From assembly GCF_018860165.1 (NCBI RefSeq), contig NZ_JAHKNG010000006.1, positions 1 through 64,000 of the forward strand: a DNA stretch of 64,000 nt. Direction: 5' to 3'. Below the pieces are notes generated by a model, which did no database searches, was not told where the DNA came from, and saw nothing but the letters and a program-made list of their open reading frames with translations. The stretch comes from Paracoccus marinaquae (GTDB lineage Bacteria; Pseudomonadota; Alphaproteobacteria; Rhodobacterales; Rhodobacteraceae). The stretch's first letter is position 1; every line of letters starts with the position of its first letter. Position numbers and translations under genes: made by a program. Positions 8,528 to 16,540 of the stretch are shown here, piece by piece.

Positions 8528-8926
8528 ATGACGCATGAGGTCCTTCATCCGGCGAACTGGAAGGCGACATCGGGATATTCGAATGGCATCGCGGCCACGG
8601 GCCGCATGGTGTTCACGGGCGGCATGATCGGCTGGAACGGTCAGCAGGAATTCGAGACCGACGATTTCGCCGGTCAGGTCGAGGCGGCGCTGAAAGGCAT
8701 CGTCGCGGTTCTGGCCGAGGCCGGGGCATCGCCCGAACATCTGGTCCGGCTGAGCTGGTATGTCACCGACAAGCGGGAATACCTGGCCTCGCTGAAGGAT
8801 ATCGGCCGCGCCTATCGCGCGGTCATCGGCACGACCTACCCGGCCATGGCGCTGGTCCAGGTGGTGGCGCTGGTCGAGGATCGCGCCAAGGTCGAGATCG
8901 AGGCGACCGCCGTGATCCCGGGCTGA
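8528..8926 (+). CDS. RidA/YjgF family (putative imine/enamine deaminase)
   Basis: A 132-residue RidA-fold protein with a clear AAGGAG ribosome binding site ten bases before the ATG. Typical features are the N-terminal GYSNGIAATGRMVFTGG strand pair, the FAGQVEAALKGIVAVLAEAGASPEHLVRL helix, and the final VEIEATAVIPG strand. RidA proteins hydrolyse reactive enamines or imines, releasing ammonia. Placed last in an operon that removes aromaticity from 2-aminobenzoyl-CoA, it may deaminate the resulting enamine-type intermediate. That role is inference; housekeeping RidA function is the alternative. The operon ends here, facing ubiV. Confidence 0.85.
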   Translation: MTHEVLHPANWKATSGYSNGIAATGRMVFTGGMIGWNGQQEFETDDFAGQVEAALKGIVAVLAEAGASPEHLVRLSWYVTDKREYLASLKDIGRAYRAVIGTTYPAMALVQVVALVEDRAKVEIEATAVIPG

Positions 8927-8967
8927 TGCACGGCGCGCCCGGGAACAGGGGCGCCAGACAGGCCGGT

Positions 8968-9855
8968 TCAGAGGCAGGGCTCGGCGCCCGCGGTGCCATC
9001 GAGAAAGCCGCGGGCGAATTCGGCCCCGGGCAGCAGGTCACGCAGCTTCGCCACCGCATCGCCCGGCGCCTGGCCGCCGAGAAGCCCCGCGTAGAAGCCG
9101 GCAATGGCGCCGAAATCGCCGATCTGCGGCGAGAGGCGCAGGGCGCTCACCCCGGCCCGGTCCAAATCCCCGATCTGTCCCGCCGCCGTCATATGGGCAT
9201 GGCCCAGCGTCTGTACCCCGTTCACGGTCAGGAAGGCCCGGCCGTCCAGCGTCTCGACCGGGCGGCCATCGGGATCCTCGCCGCAGACGAACTGGCAACT
9301 GTCCTTGGCCCGGTCATGCAGCCGCGCGTGATAGCAGCGCCCGGATATGGCCAGCGGCGCGCGGCCATGGCCCCAGACCTCGACCGCCACCCCCGCCGCC
9401 TCGCCCGCCCGGGCGAGGGTTTCGACCGAGGCCAGCGGCAGTTCCGGCGGCAGGCAGATGCGCGTCGCCCCCCTTCGCGCCAGCCATTCCAGCGTTCCCT
9501 CGTTATAGACATTCACCGTCGGGCCGACCCAGAAGGGCTGGCCCTGGGGCAGGTATCGCAGCGCGGTCAGATCGGCGATCTCGACCGGCAGGCCAGAGGC
9601 GAACAGATCCTCGGTTTGCCGGCGCTCGCGCTTCAGCGTGACCAGCGTCAGGGTCGACAGCGCCACCTCTTTCCCGGCCGCAATCAGGCATTCGGCCGCG
9701 CCGGGGATTTCGTGCTGCCAGAAGGGCAGCCGTTTCGAGCAGACCCATTCGCCGATCACCACCCGCGCGACCGGGGCGGCCGCGATCATGCGGTAGAAAT
9801 CGCGCACCTGCTCGGCGCTCCAGAAGAACGCGACGGGGCCGATGGTCAGATCCAT
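8968..9855 (-). CDS. ubiV: UbiV, O2-independent ubiquinone hydroxylation protein (U32 family)
   Basis: A 295-residue U32 peptidase-like protein. Cys39 in GEWVCSKRLPFW, Cys174 in SGRCYHARLH, and Cys187/Cys191 in SCQFVCGED match the four cysteines that bind a [4Fe-4S] cluster in UbiV. Together with UbiU it hydroxylates the ubiquinone ring precursor without oxygen, using prephenate as oxygen donor in the studied systems. The longer open frame extends upstream, but ATG 9855 is where homology begins and leaves a 17-bp gap to ubiU. It is the last gene of the ubiT-ubiU-ubiV operon. Confidence 0.93.
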   Translation of the reverse strand: MDLTIGPVAFFWSAEQVRDFYRMIAAAPVARVVIGEWVCSKRLPFWQHEIPGAAECLIAAGKEVALSTLTLVTLKRERRQTEDLFASGLPVEIADLTALRYLPQGQPFWVGPTVNVYNEGTLEWLARRGATRICLPPELPLASVETLARAGEAAGVAVEVWGHGRAPLAISGRCYHARLHDRAKDSCQFVCGEDPDGRPVETLDGRAFLTVNGVQTLGHAHMTAAGQIGDLDRAGVSALRLSPQIGDFGAIAGFYAGLLGGQAPGDAVAKLRDLLPGAEFARGFLDGTAGAEPCL

Positions 9856-9872
9856 GTCCTTGATCCCTTTCC

Positions 9873-10868
9873 TCAGCGCCAGGTCTTGGCATAGGCGCCG
9901 GTGGTGGCCGCCTGACCCTCGGTCAGTTTCGACAGCAACCCGGCAGGCATTGGTTCCCCCACCTCGGCCGCCTCGACGGCGGCACGGAAGGCGCGCACCA
10001 CCTGCGCGACATAGGCACGGCTGCGTTGCCGGCCCTCGATCTTCAGGGCGCGCACGCCGGCGGCCTGCAGTTTCGGGATCAGCTCGGTCGCATCGAGGCT
10101 GACCGGGTCCTCGAAGATATGTCCGGTCTGCGCCTGCCCGCCACCCGAGGGCGAGGTGAAGCAGCCCTTGCAGAGCGTGGGATAGGGCAGTGGCGCCCCC
10201 TTCGGCGTGCGGTGGATCAGGAAGCCGCCCAGACGCGCCTCGTTGTTTCCGGCGACCTCGGAATAGGCGACATGGCTTGCGGGCGAACAGACCCCGTTCA
10301 TGTTCGGCGACAGGCCGGTGGCATAGGACGACAGCGAACAGCGCCCCTCGGCCATGACGCAGAGGCCGCCGAAGACGAATACCTCGGTTTCGATGTCGAT
10401 CTGGCGGTTGATCGCGGTGATCTCCTCGACCGACAGGACCCGGGGCAGCACGACCCTGCGGATGCCGAATGTCTCGGCATAGAAGTTGATCGCGTCCGGG
10501 TTGGCGGCGGCGGCCTGCACCGACAGATGCAGGCGCAGGTCTGGATGGGTCTCGGCGGCATGCGCGATCAGGCCCAGATCGGCCAGGATGACCGCATGGG
10601 CCCCGGCCTGCCGGGCATCCGCCACGGCGCGATGCCACAGGGCCTGATCGCCGGCGCGTGGAAAGGTGTTGATCGCCACCAGCACCTTCGCGCCGCGCGC
10701 CCCGGCATAGGCCACACCCTCGGCCAGTTCCTCGCGGCTGAAATTCAGGCCGGGAAAGTTGCGGGCATTGGTCTCATCGGCAAAGCCGCAATAGACCGTA
10801 TGCGCCCCGGCATCGACCGCGGCGCGCAGGGCGGCGGGCGTGCCGGCCGGGCAGACCAGTTCCATCAT
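9873..10868 (-). CDS. ubiU: UbiU, O2-independent ubiquinone hydroxylation protein (U32 family)
   Basis: A 331-residue U32 family protein starting MMELVCPAGTPAALRAAV, with the YCGFADETNARNF segment typical of UbiU. The iron-sulfur ligands are readable as Cys170 and Cys177 (GGLCVMAEGRC), Cys194 (NGVCSPASH) and Cys233 (TLCKGC). It forms a heterodimer with UbiV. Its start overlaps the end of ubiT by four bases (10865-10868), indicating translational coupling. Family knowledge places this complex in anaerobic or low-oxygen ubiquinone synthesis, consistent with the FNR-type box upstream of ubiT. Confidence 0.94.
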   Translation of the reverse strand: MMELVCPAGTPAALRAAVDAGAHTVYCGFADETNARNFPGLNFSREELAEGVAYAGARGAKVLVAINTFPRAGDQALWHRAVADARQAGAHAVILADLGLIAHAAETHPDLRLHLSVQAAAANPDAINFYAETFGIRRVVLPRVLSVEEITAINRQIDIETEVFVFGGLCVMAEGRCSLSSYATGLSPNMNGVCSPASHVAYSEVAGNNEARLGGFLIHRTPKGAPLPYPTLCKGCFTSPSGGGQAQTGHIFEDPVSLDATELIPKLQAAGVRALKIEGRQRSRAYVAQVVRAFRAAVEAAEVGEPMPAGLLSKLTEGQAATTGAYAKTWR

Positions 10869-11395
10869 GGCAACATCTCCTGTCGGGAAAGGGCATAGCC
10901 GCTGCGCCGCTCGGCCAGCCCGGATGCCCGGCGCAGCCAGCGCGACAGGGGCTGGCCGGGGATCGCGGCCAGCTCCTCGGTCAGGTCAAGCTCGGCGCAG
11001 TCCAGGGCATTGCGCAGCGCCAGCACCGCCGCGGTGTCGCCCGAGATCTGCAGATCCCCCTGAAAGAACAGCGCGTCCCCGTCCTCGATCCCGTGCAGCA
11101 TCGACAGGAAGGGGGCGAGCCGGCCCCGGATGGCGGCGTCATGCGCGGGCGTTGCGGCGCGCGGATGGGCGGTGATGCGGCGCCGTCCCGGCTCCATCAC
11201 CAGCAGCAGCGGGCCGTCGGTCACATCGATCAGGAAACGCGCGCGCTCATGCGGCCCCAGCCGCGCGAGGATCGCGGGGTTGCGCCGGGCGATCCGGCGC
11301 AGGAACGCGGTCAGCGCAAGGCTTGCAGCCTGTGGCGCAAGGGGAGGTATGGGCAGGCGCCGCAGAAGCGGTGGCAGGGGGTGCGGCTCGGTCAT
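10865..11395 (-). CDS. ubiT: UbiT, SCP2-domain ubiquinone accessory factor
   Basis: A 176-residue protein with an SCP2-like lipid-binding domain, recognised by a segment reading RARFLIDVTDGPLLLV and by FFQGDLQISGDTAAVLALRNALD toward the C-terminus. UbiT is thought to present the hydrophobic ubiquinone intermediates to the O2-independent hydroxylases. It leads the minus-strand operon ubiT-ubiU-ubiV and is divergent from ubiD-ubiX. The proline-rich N-terminus makes the exact start uncertain; ATG 11395 leaves 35 bp to the FNR-type box, so transcription may begin very close to the start codon. Confidence 0.88.
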   Translation of the reverse strand: MTEPHPLPPLLRRLPIPPLAPQAASLALTAFLRRIARRNPAILARLGPHERARFLIDVTDGPLLLVMEPGRRRITAHPRAATPAHDAAIRGRLAPFLSMLHGIEDGDALFFQGDLQISGDTAAVLALRNALDCAELDLTEELAAIPGQPLSRWLRRASGLAERRSGYALSRQEMLP

Positions 11396-11430
11396 GAACC
11401 GGCCTCTAACGGCATAAATCCGGACGGTAA

Positions 11431-11444
11431 TTGACCAACGTCAA
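11431..11444. promoter_or_regulatory. FNR/CRP-type box between ubiT and ubiD
   Basis: TTGACCAACGTCAA is a 14-bp site of the form TTGAY-N4-RTCAA with perfect TTGAC/GTCAA arms, as recognised by FNR, FnrP or related CRP-family regulators. It lies in the 106-bp divergent gap. It is centred roughly 64 bp before the ubiD start codon and 42 bp before the ubiT start codon, so it could act on both operons. Binding itself is inferred. Confidence 0.7.
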
Positions 11445-11501
11445 GAACAGCGCGAAGACCGCGCATTAGTCCTGCCCCACGAGATCCTGACGGAGCCGAG
11501 G

Positions 11502-12971
11502 ATGCGCAGCCTGCCCCCCTTCCCCGATCTGCGCGCCTTCCTTGGCTGGGCAGAGTCGCATGGCGATCTGGCGCGGATCACGCGCCCGGTCTCGCTGCGC
11601 CACGAGATGACGGCGGTGCAACTCGAGGCGCTGCGCCGGGGCGGTCCGGTGCTGCGCTTCGCAGCCCATGACGGGCCGGACATGCCGTTGATCGCCAATC
11701 TGTTCGGCACCCGCGACCGGGTCGCGGCCGGGCTGGGCCTGACCCTGGAGCAGATCCCCGATTTCGGCCGGTTTCTGGCCTCGCTGCGCAGCCCCGCCCC
11801 GGTCGAGGGCATGCGCGATGCATGGTCGCGCTGGCCGATGCTGCGCGCCGCGCTGGCCACCCGGCCCAGGGTGCTGCGCCGCGCCCCGGTGCAGGATCAG
11901 GACCTGCCGGGCCTCGACCATCTGCCGGTGCAGACGCCCTGGCCCGGCGATGGCGGGCCGTTGATCACCTGGCCGGTGGTGATGACCCGGCCCCATGGCA
12001 CCGACGCCGCCGATCTGACCCGCTACAATCTGGGCGTCTATCGTTGCCAGGTACTGGGACCGGATCGGCTGATCCTGCGCTGGCTGGCCCATCGCGGCGG
12101 CGCCGCGCATCACCGCAGCTGGCAGCGCGCGGGCGAACCGATGCCCGTGGCCATCGCCCTTGGCGCCGATCCGGCCCTGCTGCTGGCCGCCGCCCTGCCG
12201 CTGCCCGAGACGGTGTCCGAACTTGGCTTCTCGGGCGTGCTGCGCGGGGCGCGGACCGAACTGATTGCCTGCCGTTCCGTGCCGCTGATGGTGCCCGCCA
12301 GCGCCGAGATCGTGCTGGAAGGCTGGGTCCATCCCGGCGAGACGGCACCCGAAGGCCCGTTCGGCGATCATACCGGCTACTACAACGCGGTCGAACCCTT
12401 CCCGGTCATGCGTGTCTCGGCGATCACCAGCCGCAGCGATCCGCTGTATCTCTCGACAATCACCGGACGCCCGCCCGATGAGCCCTCGGTCATCGGCGAG
12501 GTGTTCAACGACCTCGCCCTGCCGGTGATCCGGGCCCAGATCCCCGAGGTCCAGGATCTGTGGTTGCCGCCGGCCGCCTGTTCCTACCGGATGGCGGTGG
12601 TGCGGATCGACAAGCGCTATCCCGGTCAGGCGCGGCGGGTGATGATGGCGCTGTGGGGGATGCTGCCGCAGTTTTCCTATACCAAGCTGATCGTGGTCGT
12701 GGACGGCGATCTGGATATCCGCAACTGGGATGATATCGCCTGGGCCATCGCCACCCGCATGGATCCCGGCCGCGACGTGATGCGGATCGACGGCACGCCG
12801 ATGGACTATCTTGACTTCGCCTCGCCGCTGGAAGGGCTGGCCGGCAAGCTGGGGATCGACGCAACGACCAAGATCGGGGCCGAGACCGAGCGCGAATGGG
12901 GCGTCGAGATGCGCCTCGACCCCGCCCATCAGGCGCGGGCCGAGGAACTGTTGGCCGAGGTGATGCCATGA
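11502..12971 (+). CDS. ubiD: UbiD-family decarboxylase (4-hydroxy-3-polyprenylbenzoate decarboxylase)
   Basis: A 489-residue prenyl-FMN-dependent decarboxylase that removes the carboxylate of 3-polyprenyl-4-hydroxybenzoate. The N-terminus (FPDLRAFLGWAESHGDL) and the NLFGTRDRVA motif match canonical UbiD. The cofactor region YNLGVYRCQV and RWLAHRGGAAHHRSW, and EGPFGDHTGYYN with its catalytic acid, are intact. It is translationally coupled to ubiX, whose start overlaps its stop (ATGA), and ubiX makes the prenylated FMN it needs. Divergence from ubiTUV and the shared FNR-type box argue for a ubiquinone role over other UbiD substrates. Confidence 0.9.
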   Translation: MRSLPPFPDLRAFLGWAESHGDLARITRPVSLRHEMTAVQLEALRRGGPVLRFAAHDGPDMPLIANLFGTRDRVAAGLGLTLEQIPDFGRFLASLRSPAPVEGMRDAWSRWPMLRAALATRPRVLRRAPVQDQDLPGLDHLPVQTPWPGDGGPLITWPVVMTRPHGTDAADLTRYNLGVYRCQVLGPDRLILRWLAHRGGAAHHRSWQRAGEPMPVAIALGADPALLLAAALPLPETVSELGFSGVLRGARTELIACRSVPLMVPASAEIVLEGWVHPGETAPEGPFGDHTGYYNAVEPFPVMRVSAITSRSDPLYLSTITGRPPDEPSVIGEVFNDLALPVIRAQIPEVQDLWLPPAACSYRMAVVRIDKRYPGQARRVMMALWGMLPQFSYTKLIVVVDGDLDIRNWDDIAWAIATRMDPGRDVMRIDGTPMDYLDFASPLEGLAGKLGIDATTKIGAETEREWGVEMRLDPAHQARAEELLAEVMP

Positions 12972-13546
12972 CAAGGGTGGTTCTGGGCGTGTCGGGGGCT
13001 TCGGGGGCGGCGCTGGCGCTGGATTGCGCCGCCGCCCTGGTGCGTGCGCAGGTCGAGGTGGATCTGGTCCTGTCGGTCATGGCCGAACGCACCCTGGCCG
13101 AAGAGATCGGCCCCGAGGCGCAGGACCGGCTTTGCACCCTGGCCACCCGGGTTCATCCGCGCGGCGATCTGGGCGCCGAAATCGCCTCGGGCTCCTGCCC
13201 GGTCTCGGGCATGATCGTCGCGCCCTGCTCGATGCGGAGCCTTGCGGCCATCGCGCACGGGTTCGACGACAACCTGCTGACCCGCGCCGCGGGCGTGCAA
13301 CTGAAGGAGCGGCGCCCGCTGGTGCTGCTGACCCGTGAGGCGCCGCTGACATTGGCGCATCTGAAGAACATGCAGGCCGCGGCCGAGATGGGCGCGGTGA
13401 TCCTGCCGCCGGTGCCGGCCTTCTATCTGCGCCCGGCGAGCCTGGCCGAAGTCACCGCCCAGATCGCGGCCCGCGCGGTCGATCTTCTGCGCCTGGCGCC
13501 GCCGCTGGCACAGGCATGGTCACCCGCGGACGACCCGCGCGACTGA
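12968..13546 (+). CDS. ubiX: UbiX-type flavin prenyltransferase
   Basis: A 192-residue flavoprotein of the UbiX/PAD family. It begins with VVLGVSGASGAALAL, the flavin phosphate-binding loop, and carries APCSMRSLAAIAHGFDDNLLTRAAGVQLKERRPLVLLTRE, the family signature. It transfers a dimethylallyl group to FMN to make the cofactor for UbiD. The start at 12968 overlaps the ubiD stop by four bases; the open frame continues further upstream but without family resemblance. It ends close to the convergent nasC gene. Confidence 0.93.
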   Translation: MTRVVLGVSGASGAALALDCAAALVRAQVEVDLVLSVMAERTLAEEIGPEAQDRLCTLATRVHPRGDLGAEIASGSCPVSGMIVAPCSMRSLAAIAHGFDDNLLTRAAGVQLKERRPLVLLTREAPLTLAHLKNMQAAAEMGAVILPPVPAFYLRPASLAEVTAQIAARAVDLLRLAPPLAQAWSPADDPRD

Positions 13547-13565
13547 GATGTGATGCGGTGCCGGA

Positions 13566-16193
13566 TCAGGCCCCGGCTGCGGTGCAGGCGCGCTCCAGCA
13601 GCCGGCGCAATTCCGGCCGGCAGGAGCCGCAATTCGTCCCCGCGCCGGAACATTCGCCGATTTCGTCGATCGTGCGCAGGTTCTGCGCGGCGATCTCGCG
13701 CGCGATCCGGTTCGCGCCGATTCCGAAACAGGCGCAGACCAGCGCCCCCTCATCCTCGCGCCCTGCCCCCGGTCGGCCAGCAAGGATATCGGCGGTCTCA
13801 GTGGTGCCGAGCGCGTCAGCAAGATGGCTGCGCGAGACCGCCACCGGCTCGGGCGAGACGAACAGCGCCGCCTCAAGGAGCCCATCCCGCACGAAGGCCA
13901 GCCGCACCAGCCCGCGGCTGCGGTCGCGCATCGCCAGCGGCTCATAGTCCAGACCGAACAGGGCCTGCGCCTGCGCCACCCAGTCCTGCGGCGCATCGCG
14001 CCAGGCAAGTTCCGCCTGCTGACCGGCGGCCAATGTCGCCTGCGCCCAGTAATCGCCCGCCCGACCGATCTCGCGCGTCGAGACGGCAAAGCCATACCAG
14101 CCCGCCGGGAATGGCCGGATCGCGACAGCAGCGGATTTCGACGCCGGCTGCCCCGAGACCGGATCGGTCAACCCCGGCACCAGCGCCGAAACCCGGCCGG
14201 TCGGCCCGGTCTCGCCCGTCCAGTGGATCGGCGCGAAAGGATGGCCGGGCGCCACGCGATCGGTCACCAGCACGCGCAGCACGGCGCGGCCCTGCGGGCT
14301 TTCGACCTCGGCCAGGCTGGCGGGCGCAAGCTGCAACCGGGCGGCATCCTGCGGGTGCAGTTCCAGAAACGGCTCGGCCATATGGCGCGACAGGCGCGGC
14401 GCGCGGCCGGTGCGCGTCATCGTGTGCCAGTGGTCGCGCACCCGCCCGGTATTCAGCACAAAGGGCAGCGCCGCATCCGCCGCCCTGCGGACCGGCGGGC
14501 GGATCGCGATCATCCGCCCCCGACCCGAGGGCGTATGAAAGCGCCCGTCATGGAAAAAGCGCCCGCCCCGGCGGCCGGCGGATTGCGGCCACAGGAATGG
14601 CTCCATGGCATCGTAATCCGGCTCGGGGATGTCCGCGTGGTCGGAAATGTCGAAATCGCCGCCAAGCGCGCCCGCCACGCCCGACAGGGCGGCATATTCG
14701 GCGAATACCTGCGCCGGACTGTCCCAGCCGAACGCCTCGGCCCAGCCCATCCGGCGCGCGACATCGGCGATGATGCGCCAGTCGTCCCGCGCCTCACCGG
14801 GCGCCGCGAGGCTGCGGCGCTGGCGGCTGATCCGGCGCTCGGAATTGGTAACGGTGCCGTCCTTTTCCCCCCAGCCGGTGGCGGGCAGCAGCACATCGGC
14901 CAGCCGCGTCGTGTCGGTCTGCGCCATGATGTCCGAAACCACGGTGAACTCGCAGCCCGCAATGGCGCGGGCAACGCGGTCGGCCTCGGGCATGGAGACG
15001 GCCGGATTGGTGCAGATGATCCACAAGGCCTTGATCCGGCCCTCCTCGAGCGCGCGGAACATGTCCACCGCTTTCAGCCCCGGCCTGTCGGCCATGCGCG
15101 GCGCGGCCCAGAAGCCCTGGACGACCGCGCGATGGGCCGGGTTCTCGATCTCCAGATGGCAGGCCAGCATATTGGCCAGTCCGCCGACCTCGCGCCCGCC
15201 CATCGCATTGGGTTGGCCGGTGACGGAAAACGGCCCCATGCCGGGGCGGCCGATGCGCCCTGTTGCCAGATGGCAGTTCAGGATCGCATTCACCTTGTCG
15301 GTGCCGCTGTCGGACTGGTTGATCCCCTGCGAATAGACCGTCACCACCTTTTCGCTGCCGGTCCACAGGTCCAGAAACCGGCGCAGATCGGCATGCGGCA
15401 GGCCGGTCGAGAAAGGCGGCGTCTCGCGGGCGGCGGCCAGCGCGGCCTCGATCCCCTCGACATGGGCGGTGAAATCCGGGGCGATCAGGCCGCGCCGCTC
15501 GATCTCGGCCAGCAGCAGGTTGAACAGCGCCGCATCCGCGCCGGGGCTCAGCGCCAGATGCAGGTCGGCGATGTCGCAGGTGGCGGTCCGGCGCGGATCG
15601 ACCACGACCACCCTGGTGCCACGCGCGTCGCGCGCCGCCGCCAGCCGCTGATACAGCACCGGATGGCACCATGCGAGGTTCGAGCCGACCAGAACCACCA
15701 GATCCGCCGTCTCGAAATCCTCGTAAAGCCCGGGCACCGTGTCGCTGCCGAAGGCGCGCTTGTGCCCGGCGACCGAGGAGGCCATGCACAGCCGCGAATT
15801 GGTGTCGATATTGGCGCTGCCGATGAAGCCCTTCATCAGCTTGTTGGCGACATAGTAATCCTCGGTCAGCAACTGGCCCGAGACGTAGAAAGCCACTGAA
15901 TCCGGGCCATGTTGCGCGATGGTGTCCTGAAACCGCCGCGCCACCAGATCCAGCGCATCATCCCATTCGGCCGCCTGCCCGCCGATCTGCGGCCGCAAGA
16001 GCCGCCCGCCAAGGCCCAGCGTCTCACCCAGGGCCGAGCCCTTGACGCAGAGCCGGCCCCGGTTCGCGGGGTGGTCGGGATCGCCCGCGATCGCCAGCCC
16101 GCCATCCGCCAGCGGCGTGGCCAGAACGCCGCAGCCGACGCCGCAATAGGGGCAGGTCGTGCGGATCGGACGGGTGACGGGCTCGGCGTTCAT
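13566..16193 (-). CDS. nasC: Assimilatory nitrate reductase catalytic subunit
   Basis: An 875-residue molybdopterin enzyme that reduces nitrate to nitrite in the cytoplasm. The N-terminus carries a [4Fe-4S] motif with Cys14, Cys17, Cys21 and Cys49, followed by molybdopterin domains (TNSRLCMASSVAGHK with the probable Mo-ligand cysteine; YSQGINQSDSGTDKVNAI). The C-terminal 60 residues are a BFD-like [2Fe-2S] domain (VCACFGIG ... CSGAGTNCGSC), as found in assimilatory enzymes that take electrons from ferredoxin-like partners. No signal peptide. It is the last gene of the nasA-nasB-nasG-nasC operon, 14 bp after nasG, and converges on ubiX. Symbols follow Paracoccus denitrificans usage. Confidence 0.93.
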   Translation of the reverse strand: MNAEPVTRPIRTTCPYCGVGCGVLATPLADGGLAIAGDPDHPANRGRLCVKGSALGETLGLGGRLLRPQIGGQAAEWDDALDLVARRFQDTIAQHGPDSVAFYVSGQLLTEDYYVANKLMKGFIGSANIDTNSRLCMASSVAGHKRAFGSDTVPGLYEDFETADLVVLVGSNLAWCHPVLYQRLAAARDARGTRVVVVDPRRTATCDIADLHLALSPGADAALFNLLLAEIERRGLIAPDFTAHVEGIEAALAAARETPPFSTGLPHADLRRFLDLWTGSEKVVTVYSQGINQSDSGTDKVNAILNCHLATGRIGRPGMGPFSVTGQPNAMGGREVGGLANMLACHLEIENPAHRAVVQGFWAAPRMADRPGLKAVDMFRALEEGRIKALWIICTNPAVSMPEADRVARAIAGCEFTVVSDIMAQTDTTRLADVLLPATGWGEKDGTVTNSERRISRQRRSLAAPGEARDDWRIIADVARRMGWAEAFGWDSPAQVFAEYAALSGVAGALGGDFDISDHADIPEPDYDAMEPFLWPQSAGRRGGRFFHDGRFHTPSGRGRMIAIRPPVRRAADAALPFVLNTGRVRDHWHTMTRTGRAPRLSRHMAEPFLELHPQDAARLQLAPASLAEVESPQGRAVLRVLVTDRVAPGHPFAPIHWTGETGPTGRVSALVPGLTDPVSGQPASKSAAVAIRPFPAGWYGFAVSTREIGRAGDYWAQATLAAGQQAELAWRDAPQDWVAQAQALFGLDYEPLAMRDRSRGLVRLAFVRDGLLEAALFVSPEPVAVSRSHLADALGTTETADILAGRPGAGREDEGALVCACFGIGANRIAREIAAQNLRTIDEIGECSGAGTNCGSCRPELRRLLERACTAAGA

Positions 16194-16207
16194 GACATGA
16201 TCTTTCT

Positions 16208-16540
16208 TCAGGCGGCGCGGCGGGCGATCAGCTCGGCGCTGATCAGCACGCGGCCGTTCTCGACACGGATGGGATAGGTCCGCACATGACCCTTGTCGGC
16301 GCCCTGCGCCTGACCCGAATTCATGTCAAAGGCCCAGTTATGCAGCGGGCAGGTCACGCGATCACCGTGCACGATGCCCTCGGACAGCGGCCCGCCCTTG
16401 TGCGGGCAGCGATCCTCCAGCGCAAAGACCCGGTCGTCCATGGTGCGGAACACCGCAATGCAGCCGGCGGATGTCCTGACCACCCGCGCGCCCTGACGCG
16501 GGATGTCATCGAGCGATGCGATATCGACGAAACTGGTCAT
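16208..16540 (-). CDS. nasG: Rieske-type ferredoxin of the nitrate/nitrite reductase
   Basis: A 110-residue Rieske [2Fe-2S] protein with ligands Cys45-x-His47 (DRCPHKGGPL) and Cys64-x2-His67 (VTCPLHNWAF). It corresponds to NirD/NasG, which in Paracoccus is proposed to pass electrons between NasB and NasC. The start at 16540 overlaps the nasB stop by four bases, so the two are translationally coupled. The open frame extends upstream inside nasB, but only this start gives the Rieske fold and family length. Confidence 0.92.
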   Translation of the reverse strand: MTSFVDIASLDDIPRQGARVVRTSAGCIAVFRTMDDRVFALEDRCPHKGGPLSEGIVHGDRVTCPLHNWAFDMNSGQAQGADKGHVRTYPIRVENGRVLISAELIARRAA

